Shown: positions 7,926 through 14,028 of the stretch, one piece after another | Layout: the number at the start of each line of letters is the position of its first letter | Numbering within the stretch: position 1 is the first letter of the stretch | DNA from: JAULUH01 sp032111745 | Lineage (GTDB): Bacteria > Chloroflexota > Anaerolineae > JAAEKA01 | NCBI GenBank assembly: GCA_032111745.1 | Contig: JAULUH010000566.1 | Location: 1-15,730, forward strand | Direction: 5' to 3' | Length of the DNA: 15,730 nt | The notes under the pieces: model-generated | Database searches by the model: none | What the model saw: the letters and a program-made list of their open reading frames with translations, nothing else | Told to the model about the DNA's origin: nothing | Translations under genes and position numbers: made by a program

Positions 7926-9188
7926 ATGAACTGTCCGACCTGCAGCCACGAAGTCGAGCCTGGCGGCGACCTATGTCCGAACTGCGGGCAGGCCTTATGC
8001 CCGGAATGTGGGGCTGCCATCGACGAAAACGCCACGGCCTGCATGAACTGTGGCATCGAGTTCGACCTGCTCTGCCCTCGTTGTGAGGGGGTGGTCACGA
8101 TGCACGACGAGGTTTGCCCGAGCTGCGGCCTGCGCTTCGTATTCCCCTGCCCGCACTGTGGCGTCGAGGTGAATATCGGCGACGACAGCTGTCCGGCCTG
8201 CGGCGGCGACATCTGCCCCGAGTGCGGCGCGGCCCTGGAACCCGACGATCCCAGCTGCCCCGAGTGTGGCGCCGTGTTCGGCTTCGTCTGTCCCAAGTGT
8301 GCGGCCGCGGTGGCGCCTGAGGACACGGCCTGTCCTAACTGCGGTGCGGTGCTGGAGGAGCTAGAGATGGACGCTACGTTGCCTGCACCGGCAGCAGTGG
8401 TGAGCGTGGCCCTGGCGGACGGGACGGGCGTGGCGGTCCAGGACTTTGCGCCGCTCCGGTCCATGCCCTGCCCGCGCTGTGGCAGCGAGCTGTTCGTCGA
8501 GGATGGCATGTGCCCGATGTGTGCCCAGATCATCTGCCCTCGCTGTGGCACGGCTGTGGCCGACGACGCGCAAAGCTGCCCGGCCTGCCAGCTGCCCCTG
8601 GTCTTCAGCTGTCCGGGCTGCGGGTTTGAGCTGATGGCCGCAACCGGTGTGTGTCCGGACTGTGGGCGCAGCTTCATGCGGGTCTGCCCCCGCTGCGGGG
8701 AGCGGTTGTTCGGCGCCGCGCAGCGCTGCGGGAACTGCGGCCGGGAGCTCCACCTGGAGGGCCGGCTGGTGGCCGACTTCGTCGACGTGGCCGGTGTGCT
8801 GGCGATGACCGTGTGTCCGGCATGCAAGACCAAGTACCCACGGCGGGAAGGGGTGTGTCCGGGCTGCCAGGCGCGGATCTGCAGCCAGTGTGGTCTGATG
8901 ATCGATCATGCGGAAGAGGCCTGCCCGCGCTGTGGGGCGGCCGTGGCTCCATTGCCCACCTTTGCCTGCCCGGCCTGCGGCGGCGCGGTCGGCGCGGGCA
9001 GCGGGGAGTGCCCCCATTGCGCGGCGCCGCTGTGCCCTCAGTGCGGCGGCGTGGTATCCGAGGACGCCACGGAGTGTTTCCGCTGCGGGGCGCAGATCGG
9101 GCTGTATTGCCCCGAGTGCGGCCGCGAGGTAGGCGAGGACGACGAGGCATGCCCCTACTGCGGCATCGCCTTTGAAATGGATTTGTAG
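7926..9188 (+). CDS. Zinc-ribbon array protein with 15 tandem CxxC-CxxC ribbons
   Basis: 420 residues containing 30 CxxC knuckles, which pair into 15 zinc-ribbon units of the zinc-ribbon/double zinc-ribbon (DZR) type. They fall in three blocks: six ribbons (3-139), four (182-271) and five (297-412), separated by Cys-free linkers (140-181 and 272-296). Units read like CPECGAAL...CPECG, and all 60 knuckle cysteines are present, so up to 15 zinc ions could be bound. There is no signal peptide, membrane segment or enzyme domain, so the protein is probably cytoplasmic and structural, or binds protein or nucleic acid; I cannot assign a function. The start is ATG 7926, with GGAG (7916-7919) six bases upstream; an in-frame GTG at 7914 lies inside that site and is less likely. 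It is last in the operon that begins at rnc, and the stop codon touches a large hairpin. Confidence 0.9.
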   Translation: MNCPTCSHEVEPGGDLCPNCGQALCPECGAAIDENATACMNCGIEFDLLCPRCEGVVTMHDEVCPSCGLRFVFPCPHCGVEVNIGDDSCPACGGDICPECGAALEPDDPSCPECGAVFGFVCPKCAAAVAPEDTACPNCGAVLEELEMDATLPAPAAVVSVALADGTGVAVQDFAPLRSMPCPRCGSELFVEDGMCPMCAQIICPRCGTAVADDAQSCPACQLPLVFSCPGCGFELMAATGVCPDCGRSFMRVCPRCGERLFGAAQRCGNCGRELHLEGRLVADFVDVAGVLAMTVCPACKTKYPRREGVCPGCQARICSQCGLMIDHAEEACPRCGAAVAPLPTFACPACGGAVGAGSGECPHCAAPLCPQCGGVVSEDATECFRCGAQIGLYCPECGREVGEDDEACPYCGIAFEMDL

Positions 9189-9250
9189 GGACATGAACGG
9201 CGGTGTAGGCCGGGCTGCGGCAGCCCGGCCTGCACCGCCGTTCATGTCCC
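9188..9250. repeat. 63-base near-perfect inverted repeat (hairpin), possible bidirectional terminator or REP-like element
   Basis: Two 30-base arms (9188-9217 and 9221-9250) flank a 3-base loop (CGG, 9218-9220). They match at 29 of 30 positions, and the one exception (T9206 opposite G9232) is a G-U wobble in plus-strand RNA. The outer arm begins GGGACATGAACGGCGG and the GC-rich core is GCCGGGCTG-CGG-CAGCCCGGC. It begins on the last base of the upstream stop codon and ends 20 bases before the stop of the convergent minus-strand gene, so it could end transcription from both sides. No U-tract follows on either strand, so a standard intrinsic terminator is not assured. Length and position also suit an interspersed palindromic element. 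No flanking target duplication was seen. Confidence 0.9.
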
Positions 9251-9270
9251 AGTCGTGGGGGACGTCCGGC

Positions 9271-9744
9271 CTAGGTGCGGCGGTAGGCTGCGTAGAGAGC
9301 GGCTGCGCTGGAGGCCAGGACGATGGCTATGAGCAGCTGGGCCAGCCAGAAGAAGATGCCAAAGCCGGCCTTGGTGGCGAAGTCTACCACGGCGACCGGA
9401 TCAAGGCCGGCTTGCACCAGGCCCTGGATGGTTTCCGGGGGCAAGAGACGGGCAATCTCCTCGGCACCACCGGCCAGCGCCACCTGCAGGGGAAACAGGA
9501 ACATGGCCACCAGACCGCCGATGAAACCGGCGATGAAGCCAGCGGTGGCTCCGGCGACGGTCGCCCTGCCGACGGGTGGGGTAATGTCGGCTACGCGCAC
9601 TGCCACGAGCCCGGTGACGAAGAAGGCCAGGGGATAGAGGGGCAACGCAATGCAAAAGCCCACATAGGGCAACAGGGTGATCAGGTCCAGCACAACTGCC
9701 ATGCCAGCACCCAACAGGCCCGCCTGCAGAGTCGCTCGCCGCAT
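9271..9744 (-). CDS. Small unrecognised integral membrane protein
   Basis: 157 residues with about four hydrophobic segments (roughly 8-26, 30-49, 63-87 and 127-153). A Gly/Ala-rich third segment (TVAGATAGFIAGFIGGL) is followed by a short soluble stretch (92-122) containing EEIARLLPPETIQGLV. I do not recognise the family; the Gly-rich paired segments resemble small polytopic proteins of unknown function. The start was set at 9744 (MRRATLQAG) because AAGGA (9751-9755) lies six bases upstream, and because the promoter at 9784-9812 would start transcription near 9777. An in-frame ATG at 9783 lies upstream of that point and would not be in the message. It converges with the zinc-ribbon gene across the hairpin and diverges from trmI. 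Confidence 0.8.
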   Translation of the reverse strand: MRRATLQAGLLGAGMAVVLDLITLLPYVGFCIALPLYPLAFFVTGLVAVRVADITPPVGRATVAGATAGFIAGFIGGLVAMFLFPLQVALAGGAEEIARLLPPETIQGLVQAGLDPVAVVDFATKAGFGIFFWLAQLLIAIVLASSAAALYAAYRRT

Positions 9745-9783
9745 GGATGTTCCTTGGGTAGAGAAGATCGGATAGTTGTGCAT

Positions 9784-9812
9784 GTTATACCACGGCTGGT
9801 CGCTCTCGTCAA
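9784..9812 (-). promoter_or_regulatory. Promoter of the small membrane-protein gene
   Basis: Read on the minus strand, TTGACG (9807-9812) and TATAAC (9784-9789) are separated by 17 bases, and TGG directly before the -10 makes it an extended type. The expected start near 9777 leaves a leader of about 33 bases with a good ribosome-binding site. It lies back-to-back with the trmI promoter, with only 6 bases between the two -35 boxes. Confidence 0.75.
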
Positions 9813-9818
9813 CGTGGC

Positions 9819-9848
9819 TTGGCGGATCGCAGGCCGGGCGGGTATAAT
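9819..9848 (+). promoter_or_regulatory. trmI promoter, apparently driving a leaderless mRNA
   Basis: A perfect TATAAT is at 9843-9848, with TTGGCG (9819-9824) as -35 across an 18-base spacer. The usual start distance of seven bases after the -10 falls exactly on the A of the trmI ATG (9855). No Shine-Dalgarno sequence exists between promoter and ATG, which agrees with a leaderless message. Confidence 0.7.
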
Positions 9849-9854
9849 CGCGCC

Positions 9855-10805
9855 ATGACTCAACCGGAACCCACCTCAGCGCCGGCGGCCGCGGCGGTGG
9901 CCGCCGAGGGCGACCTGATCCTCATGGTGGCCGAGGACGGCAAGCGCGTGCTGGTGCAGCTGCAGCGCGGCGGCCAATGGCACACCCACCGCGGCCTGGT
10001 GCGGCACGACGATATCCTAGACCGCCCGTTGGGGCGCATGGTCGTCACCCAGCTGGGCCATGCCTTCCTGGTGCTGGAGCCGTCGACCCACGACCTGATC
10101 CGCTATATCAAGCGTTCCACCCAAATCATCTTCCCGAAGGATGCCGCCTACATCGTCCAGCGTCTCAACCTGTTCCCCGGGCGGCGGATCGTCGAGGCCG
10201 GCACCGGCAGCGGGGGCCTGACCATTGCCCTGGCCCGGGCGGTGATGCCCCACGGCCGCGTGACCAGCTACGAGGAGCGCCAGAAGATGAGCAACCTGGC
10301 CGCGCGCAACCTGGAACGGGCCGGCCTGCTAGCTTATGTCGACCTAAAGGTCCAGGATGTGAGCGAGGGCTTTGCCGAGCGCGAGGTCGACTCCTGTTTC
10401 CTCGACCTGCGGGAGCCCTGGCTGCATCTGAGCCAGGCGCGCGCGGTGTTGAAGGACGGTGGCTTCTTCGGCAGCCTTTTGCCTACCACCAACCAGGTCA
10501 GCGCGTTGTTGCAGGGGCTGGAAGCCCACGGCTTCGCCGATCTGGTGGTGGAGGAGCTGTTGGTGCGCAGCTACAAGCCGATCGCCGAGCGGCTGCGGCC
10601 GTCGGACCGCATGGTGGCCCACACCGGGTACCTGGTGTTTGCGCGCAAGGCCAGCCTGGAGGCAGGGGAAACCTGGCGCATCGTCGACGCCAAGCGCTAC
10701 AAGGCGCGGCCGGTGGCGGAGGATGAGGACGAGTCGCCAGCGTTGGACACAGATGGGGAAATCGAGGAAGCAGGGGACGGGTGGCAGATTCCGGCAACCG
10801 GGTGA
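9855..10805 (+). CDS. trmI: tRNA (adenine-58-N1)-methyltransferase TrmI
   Basis: SAM-dependent enzyme that methylates A58 in the T loop of tRNAs, a modification often tied to tRNA stability at high temperature. 316 residues. An N-terminal beta-rich domain (about 18-85) leads into QIIFPKDAAYIV (90-101), a hallmark of the family. The class I methyltransferase fold follows, with SAM motif EAGTGSGGLT (114-123), acidic SYEERQ (138-143) and the catalytic-site motif DLREPW (184-189). The C-terminal tail (about 286-316) is acidic and low in complexity, longer than in many homologues. The start at ATG 9855 is set by the promoter; an in-frame codon at 9819 lies inside the -35. The gene overlaps the following PHP gene. 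Confidence 0.94.
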   Translation: MTQPEPTSAPAAAAVAAEGDLILMVAEDGKRVLVQLQRGGQWHTHRGLVRHDDILDRPLGRMVVTQLGHAFLVLEPSTHDLIRYIKRSTQIIFPKDAAYIVQRLNLFPGRRIVEAGTGSGGLTIALARAVMPHGRVTSYEERQKMSNLAARNLERAGLLAYVDLKVQDVSEGFAEREVDSCFLDLREPWLHLSQARAVLKDGGFFGSLLPTTNQVSALLQGLEAHGFADLVVEELLVRSYKPIAERLRPSDRMVAHTGYLVFARKASLEAGETWRIVDAKRYKARPVAEDEDESPALDTDGEIEEAGDGWQIPATG

Positions 10806-11857
10806 GCGGCGATGGCTGGCACGAGTGCGCCGGCCACCTGCACATGCACACGGTGCACAGCGACGGCACCGGCACCTACGACGACCTGCGCCGGGCGGCG
10901 CGGCAGGCGGGATTGCAGTTCATCGTGGTCACCGACCACAACGTACTGATGCTGGGGGAGGAGGGCTACCAGGATGGCCTGCTGGTCCTGACCGGCGTCG
11001 AGGTGAACGATCCCGAGCGGCAGCCCCAGGGCAACCACCTGCTGTGCCTGGGGGTGGTGGACAACCCGGCGGCCCATGCGCCGGATTCACAGCGGTTGAT
11101 CGACGCCGTGCAGGCGCAAGGGGGGGTGGCGTTCCTGGCCCATCCCATAGAGCGTAACAGCACCATGATGCAGGCTACACACCCGTGGCACGATTGGGAG
11201 GTCAGCGGCTACCAGGGGCTGGAGCTGTGGAACTACATGGCTGAGCTGCGGCAATATGCCAGCAGCTGGCCGAGGGCAGTGGCGGTGGCATACCTGCCGG
11301 CCCTGTTCAGCACCGGCCCGCTGCCGGAGATGCTGGCCAGGTGGGATGAGTTGACCCGGCAGAGGCCAGTGGTCGCGATCAGTGGGTCCGATGCCCACGC
11401 CTTCAACTTTCGGATGGGCCCCCTGCGCCGTGTGGTCTACCCCTATGACTACTGTCTGCGGACGGTGAACGTCCATATTCTGACCCCCGGCCCGCTCACC
11501 GGCGATGTGCTAGCCGACCGCACGGCCGTGTACGGAGCGCTGGCTGCGGGCCATTGCTGGACCGGCTACGACATGATTGGGGACACCAAGGGCTTCCGGT
11601 TCGCCGCCCGCAGCGGTGGCCGCGAAGCGATCATGGGGGACACCCTCGTGGCGGATGGCCCGGTACGCCTGGAGGTGACCCTGCCGGGCCGGGCCGAGCT
11701 GCGCATCGTGCACAACGGCCAGGAGAAGCATGTGACCACGGCACACACCCACTGTTTCGTGGCCCTGGAGCCGGGCGTGTACCGGGTGGAGGCCTGGCGC
11801 CAGGCGTGGCTCAAGCCCAGGGGTTGGATTTTCAGCAATCCGATCTACGTGCGCTGA
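10781..11857 (+). CDS. PHP-domain metal-dependent phosphoesterase
   Basis: Member of the PHP (polymerase and histidinol phosphatase) family, a TIM-barrel-like fold with a cluster of divalent metals that hydrolyses phosphoesters; the substrate is unknown. 358 residues. Visible metal-site motifs: HMHTVHSDG (21-29; H21, H23, D28), TDHN (51-54), E74 in GVEVND, H121 in LAHP, and GSDAH (202-206). The C-terminal third (about 260-358) is predicted beta-rich (VRLEVTLPGRAELRIVHNG) and looks like an appended beta-sandwich. GTG 10781 has AGGAAG (10765-10770) upstream. GTG 10802, forming a 4-base overlap with the trmI stop, is an equally reasonable start and would shorten the protein by seven residues without touching the domain. 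It is co-transcribed with trmI and ends 9 bases from the convergent gene's stop, with no clear terminator between. Confidence 0.92.
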   Translation: MADSGNRVSGDGWHECAGHLHMHTVHSDGTGTYDDLRRAARQAGLQFIVVTDHNVLMLGEEGYQDGLLVLTGVEVNDPERQPQGNHLLCLGVVDNPAAHAPDSQRLIDAVQAQGGVAFLAHPIERNSTMMQATHPWHDWEVSGYQGLELWNYMAELRQYASSWPRAVAVAYLPALFSTGPLPEMLARWDELTRQRPVVAISGSDAHAFNFRMGPLRRVVYPYDYCLRTVNVHILTPGPLTGDVLADRTAVYGALAAGHCWTGYDMIGDTKGFRFAARSGGREAIMGDTLVADGPVRLEVTLPGRAELRIVHNGQEKHVTTAHTHCFVALEPGVYRVEAWRQAWLKPRGWIFSNPIYVR

Positions 11858-11866
11858 GCGCAGGCC

Positions 11867-12898
11867 CTAGCGGCGCCTGGTGATCCAGAGCAGGCCACTG
11901 AGGCCGGCAGCCCCGGCCAGGGATACGACACCGGTGTAGAGGAGCAGGGAAGGCTGGCGTTGGGTGGTGCGGCTGGCCTGAGCCAGCAGGGAGGGTGGCG
12001 TGGCCGTGGGCCGCGGCCGCAGGGTGGGTGAGGCCGTAGGGGTTACGGTGGGGCTGGGCGTAGCGGTGGGCGACGGCGTGGAAGTGGGCGTGGCGGTGGG
12101 GGTGTTGGTGGGAGTGGGCGTAGGCGACGGGGTCACCGTCACCGTGGCCGTCGGCGTGGCCGTGGGCGGCACGGTGGGTACGGCAGTGGGCTGGACAGGC
12201 TGCTGGGCCACCTGGGGCACCGGCGTGGCGGTAGGAGGCACGGGGGTGGAAGTGGCGGTGGCTACCGGAGCGCTGGAATCCAGGCGCAGACCGACGTTGT
12301 CGACGAAGATCAGATTGTCGCCTGTGGACGTGGGATGCTCGACCCACACGAACACCGTCATGGTAGGCGCCTGGGCTACCGCCGAGACACTCAGGTTGGG
12401 GTTGGTGGAGGAATAGGGACCAGGGTAGTTCAGATGGCGACCAGGGCCGTAGTGCAGAGGACCCCAAACCACGGTAGACGCCTGGGGGTCGGTGCCGCCG
12501 GTGGGGTCGATGCCCAGGCGGCGGCCAAAGGTATCCGGGGCGTTGGGGCCACCCCAGCCGATGGCGGCGACGTAGGTTGCCCCGGGCTGTAGCCCGCCCA
12601 CCTGGGTCAGGATGCCGGCGGTGAAGGTGCCACCACTGGACCACATCCTCAGCGAGGGTGCGGCGTACATGGTATCCGAATCCTGGACGAAGCTCAGGTC
12701 ACCGGAGAGCACAAAGGGCGTCCAGCCGCTGGGAACCTGGCGGGGGGGTGAGCCCTCAAAGCCGTCGAAGCCGCAGTTGGGGATCAGGTTGCCCTCGCCG
12801 CACGGATCGCCCTCGGCCCGGGCCGGCAGAGGCAGCAGCAAGGCTACAACCAGGCCCAGCAGGGCCAGCGCGCGGGTTGCGCCGGCTGCCGCGGGCAT
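11867..12898 (-). CDS. Secreted, membrane-anchored surface protein with Thr/Pro-rich linker
   Basis: 343 residues in four parts. A signal peptide (1-28, hydrophobic core ALALLGLVVALLLPLP, likely cleavage after ARA). An ectodomain (29-208) that starts NLIPNCGFDGFE and is predicted all-beta; the N-x-G-F-E opening resembles carbohydrate-binding or jelly-roll domains of secreted proteins, but no specific family is certain. A Thr/Pro/Ser-rich low-complexity linker (211-301) made of TPT, NTPTATPTSTP and similar units. Finally a hydrophobic segment (about 317-340) ending in ITRRR, which fits a C-terminal membrane anchor. Cys33 and Cys42 could form a disulfide. ATG 12898 is chosen because it gives a clean signal peptide, but it has no visible ribosome-binding site. 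GTG 12922 would add eight residues with two more Arg. No separate promoter is evident, so read-through from the upstream amidotransferase gene is possible. Confidence 0.85.
   Translation of the reverse strand: MPAAAGATRALALLGLVVALLLPLPARAEGDPCGEGNLIPNCGFDGFEGSPPRQVPSGWTPFVLSGDLSFVQDSDTMYAAPSLRMWSSGGTFTAGILTQVGGLQPGATYVAAIGWGGPNAPDTFGRRLGIDPTGGTDPQASTVVWGPLHYGPGRHLNYPGPYSSTNPNLSVSAVAQAPTMTVFVWVEHPTSTGDNLIFVDNVGLRLDSSAPVATATSTPVPPTATPVPQVAQQPVQPTAVPTVPPTATPTATVTVTPSPTPTPTNTPTATPTSTPSPTATPSPTVTPTASPTLRPRPTATPPSLLAQASRTTQRQPSLLLYTGVVSLAGAAGLSGLLWITRRR
11996..12268 (-). repeat. Low-complexity Thr/Pro/Ser-coding tract
   Basis: Degenerate short tandem repeat coding for the Thr-Pro linker (residues 211-301 of the surface protein). 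The plus strand is correspondingly rich in GTGGGCGTGG-like units. Repeat units vary, so it is not a perfect microsatellite. This makes it prone to length change by recombination, and it gives the plus strand several closely spaced G-runs (for example near 12022-12058 and 12086-12118). Confidence 0.85.
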
Positions 12899-12997
12899 GA
12901 GCGGCCAGCGCGTGGGACGCACAGTGCGCTGTCGCGACGGACTTCCTATACACCTGGTGGGGGCCGGCAATACCGGCTTGAGCGTCTTTCGCAAGTG

Positions 12998-13053
12998 AAA
13001 TCCCAAAGAGGGGTCGCTTATCCCAAGAGTTATCCCAAACCAGCTTGGGATAA
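12998..13053. repeat. Cluster of TTATCCCAA/TTGGGATAA repeats around the amidotransferase stop codon
   Basis: On the plus strand TTATCCCAA occurs at 13018-13026 and 13030-13038, 12 bases apart. A diverged copy (AAATCCCAA) is at 12998-13006, and a perfect inverted copy (TTGGGATAA) at 13045-13053. In minus-strand RNA the inverted copy can pair with the neighbouring copy (9 base pairs, loop of 6, including the TAA stop) or with the next one (10 base pairs, loop of 16). It could be a protein-binding operator cluster, an mRNA 3' structure or an alternative-hairpin switch; the sequence does not decide. No U-run marks a standard terminator. Confidence 0.7.
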
Positions 13054-13881
13054 CCAAGCCGGAGTAGGTGCAGGGGCTGGCGTCCGCTGCCGGGCCACGG
13101 CGCGGCACTGCTCGACGAAAGCCTCGAACAACTTGTGGTTAGCCTGGTAACCCTGTTGGGTGGCCAGCTCCTCGGGATGCCACTGCACGCCGAGAGCAAA
13201 GGGGTGGCCGGTCACCTGCAGAGCCTCCACCACGCCATCCGGGGCCCAGGCGATCGGCCGGCAGCTCTGTCCCAGGGCCTTGACGGCCTGATGGTGCATG
13301 CTGTTGACGCTGGTCTGGGGGCCGAAGATGCCGGCCAGGGGGCTTTCCGGGTCGATGATGACCGGGTGGCTGATGCGCACGCGTTCGAACTGGGGCGGAA
13401 AGTAGTCGTGCTGCTCCGAGCCCTCGCGCAGGGCCCGGATGTCCTGGAACAGGCTGCCGCCGCTGGCGACATTGAGCAGCTGCATGCCCCGGCACACGGC
13501 CAGCAAAGGCGTGCCGCTGCGCAGGGCCATGTGCGCCAGCGCGAGCTCCGTGCGGTCGCGCTCGGGGTCCACGGCGCCCAGGAGCTCGTGTTGATCCTCA
13601 CCATAGGTTACCGGATCCATGTCTTCGCCGCCGGGAAGGAAGATGCCATCCAGCCGGTCGAAAATCACCTGCAGGGTGGCCTCGTCCAGCTGCAGTGGAA
13701 TGGTTACCGGGGCGGCGCCGGCCGCGGCCAGCGCGCGCAGGTAGGTCTGGTTCTGGATATACACAGGCAGACCGTAATAGCGCTGGGACTTGTCCCTGGC
13801 CGAGGGCATGCCGATCAGCGGTTGGTGCCGGGAGCCGTTGCTGCTGCCACCTGGCATAGGCGATCCATTCTGGCTTGTCAT
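13030..13881 (-). CDS. Class I glutamine amidotransferase-like hydrolase (peptidase C26, PuuD-like)
   Basis: Cytoplasmic gamma-glutamyl hydrolase of the C26 family, whose best known members cleave gamma-glutamyl-GABA in putrescine breakdown; the substrate here is not known. 283 residues. LPGGEDMDP (82-90) forms the oxyanion region. The nucleophile elbow is AVCRGMQLLNV (128-138, Cys130), and GVQWHPEE (231-238) provides His235 and Glu237, so the Cys-His-Glu triad is intact. The N-terminal 20 residues are Gly/Ser-rich and the C-terminal tail (266-283) is Pro/Ala-rich; both lie outside the fold. The start at ATG 13881 is backed by AGAGG just upstream and by a promoter whose start lies near 13924; the longer open frame to 13998 runs through that promoter. 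No other putrescine genes are nearby. The stop codon lies inside an inverted repeat. Confidence 0.92.
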   Translation of the reverse strand: MTSQNGSPMPGGSSNGSRHQPLIGMPSARDKSQRYYGLPVYIQNQTYLRALAAAGAAPVTIPLQLDEATLQVIFDRLDGIFLPGGEDMDPVTYGEDQHELLGAVDPERDRTELALAHMALRSGTPLLAVCRGMQLLNVASGGSLFQDIRALREGSEQHDYFPPQFERVRISHPVIIDPESPLAGIFGPQTSVNSMHHQAVKALGQSCRPIAWAPDGVVEALQVTGHPFALGVQWHPEELATQQGYQANHKLFEAFVEQCRAVARQRTPAPAPTPAWLSQAGLG

Positions 13882-13902
13882 TTCTGCCTCTGATAACAAT
13901 CG

Positions 13903-13919
13903 CCCACCGGAGTGGTGGG
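13903..13919 (-). other. Small stem-loop in the amidotransferase mRNA leader
   Basis: CCCACC (13903-13908) and GGTGGG (13914-13919) form a 6-base-pair stem with a 5-base loop, located between the predicted transcription start and the ribosome-binding site. It may affect mRNA stability or nothing at all; it is short enough to be chance in GC-rich DNA. Confidence 0.4.
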
Positions 13920-13930
13920 ACGCAACCCTG

Positions 13931-13960
13931 ATTATACCCCGTACCGCGCGAAGTTGCCAA
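13931..13960 (-). promoter_or_regulatory. Promoter of the amidotransferase gene
   Basis: On the minus strand TTGGCA (13955-13960, five of six consensus bases) and a perfect TATAAT (13931-13936) are separated by 18 bases. The expected start near 13924 gives a leader of about 43 bases. This fixes the start codon at 13881 and not further upstream. Confidence 0.75.
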
Positions 13961-13991
13961 CTTTCGGCGCGTTTGGGAACTTGGCCGGTTT

Positions 13992-14020
13992 TTGACATCG
14001 GCGGGGCCGTCGTTTATAGT
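13992..14020 (+). promoter_or_regulatory. Strong promoter of the DUF2723 gene, near-leaderless
   Basis: A perfect TTGACA (13992-13997), a 17-base spacer and TATAGT (14015-14020) make this the best promoter in the window. The ATG begins 9 bases after the -10, so the transcript should start within about four bases of it. GGGG at 14023-14026 is too close to the ATG to act as a ribosome-binding site. Confidence 0.75.
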
Positions 14021-14028
14021 GCGGGGCC

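Noticed and set aside
7496..8833. Long open frame (445 codons) on the minus strand with recurring PQxGQ-like motifs
   Set aside because: It is the antisense image of the CPxCG repeats of the zinc-ribbon gene; no ribosome-binding site, promoter or family match, and the plus-strand gene is convincing.
11850..11862. Short palindrome TGCGCTGAGCGCA at the PHP stop, considered as a terminator
   Set aside because: The stem has essentially no loop when fully paired and no U-tract follows; chance in GC-rich DNA is likely.
13135..13893. Plus-strand open frame opposite the amidotransferase gene
   Set aside because: The minus strand has the intact C26 catalytic triad and a good promoter; the plus frame is a shadow.
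13882..13998. N-terminal extension of the amidotransferase to an ATG at 13998
   Set aside because: The extension runs through a good -10/-35 promoter and lacks family-like sequence, while ATG 13881 has a ribosome-binding site.
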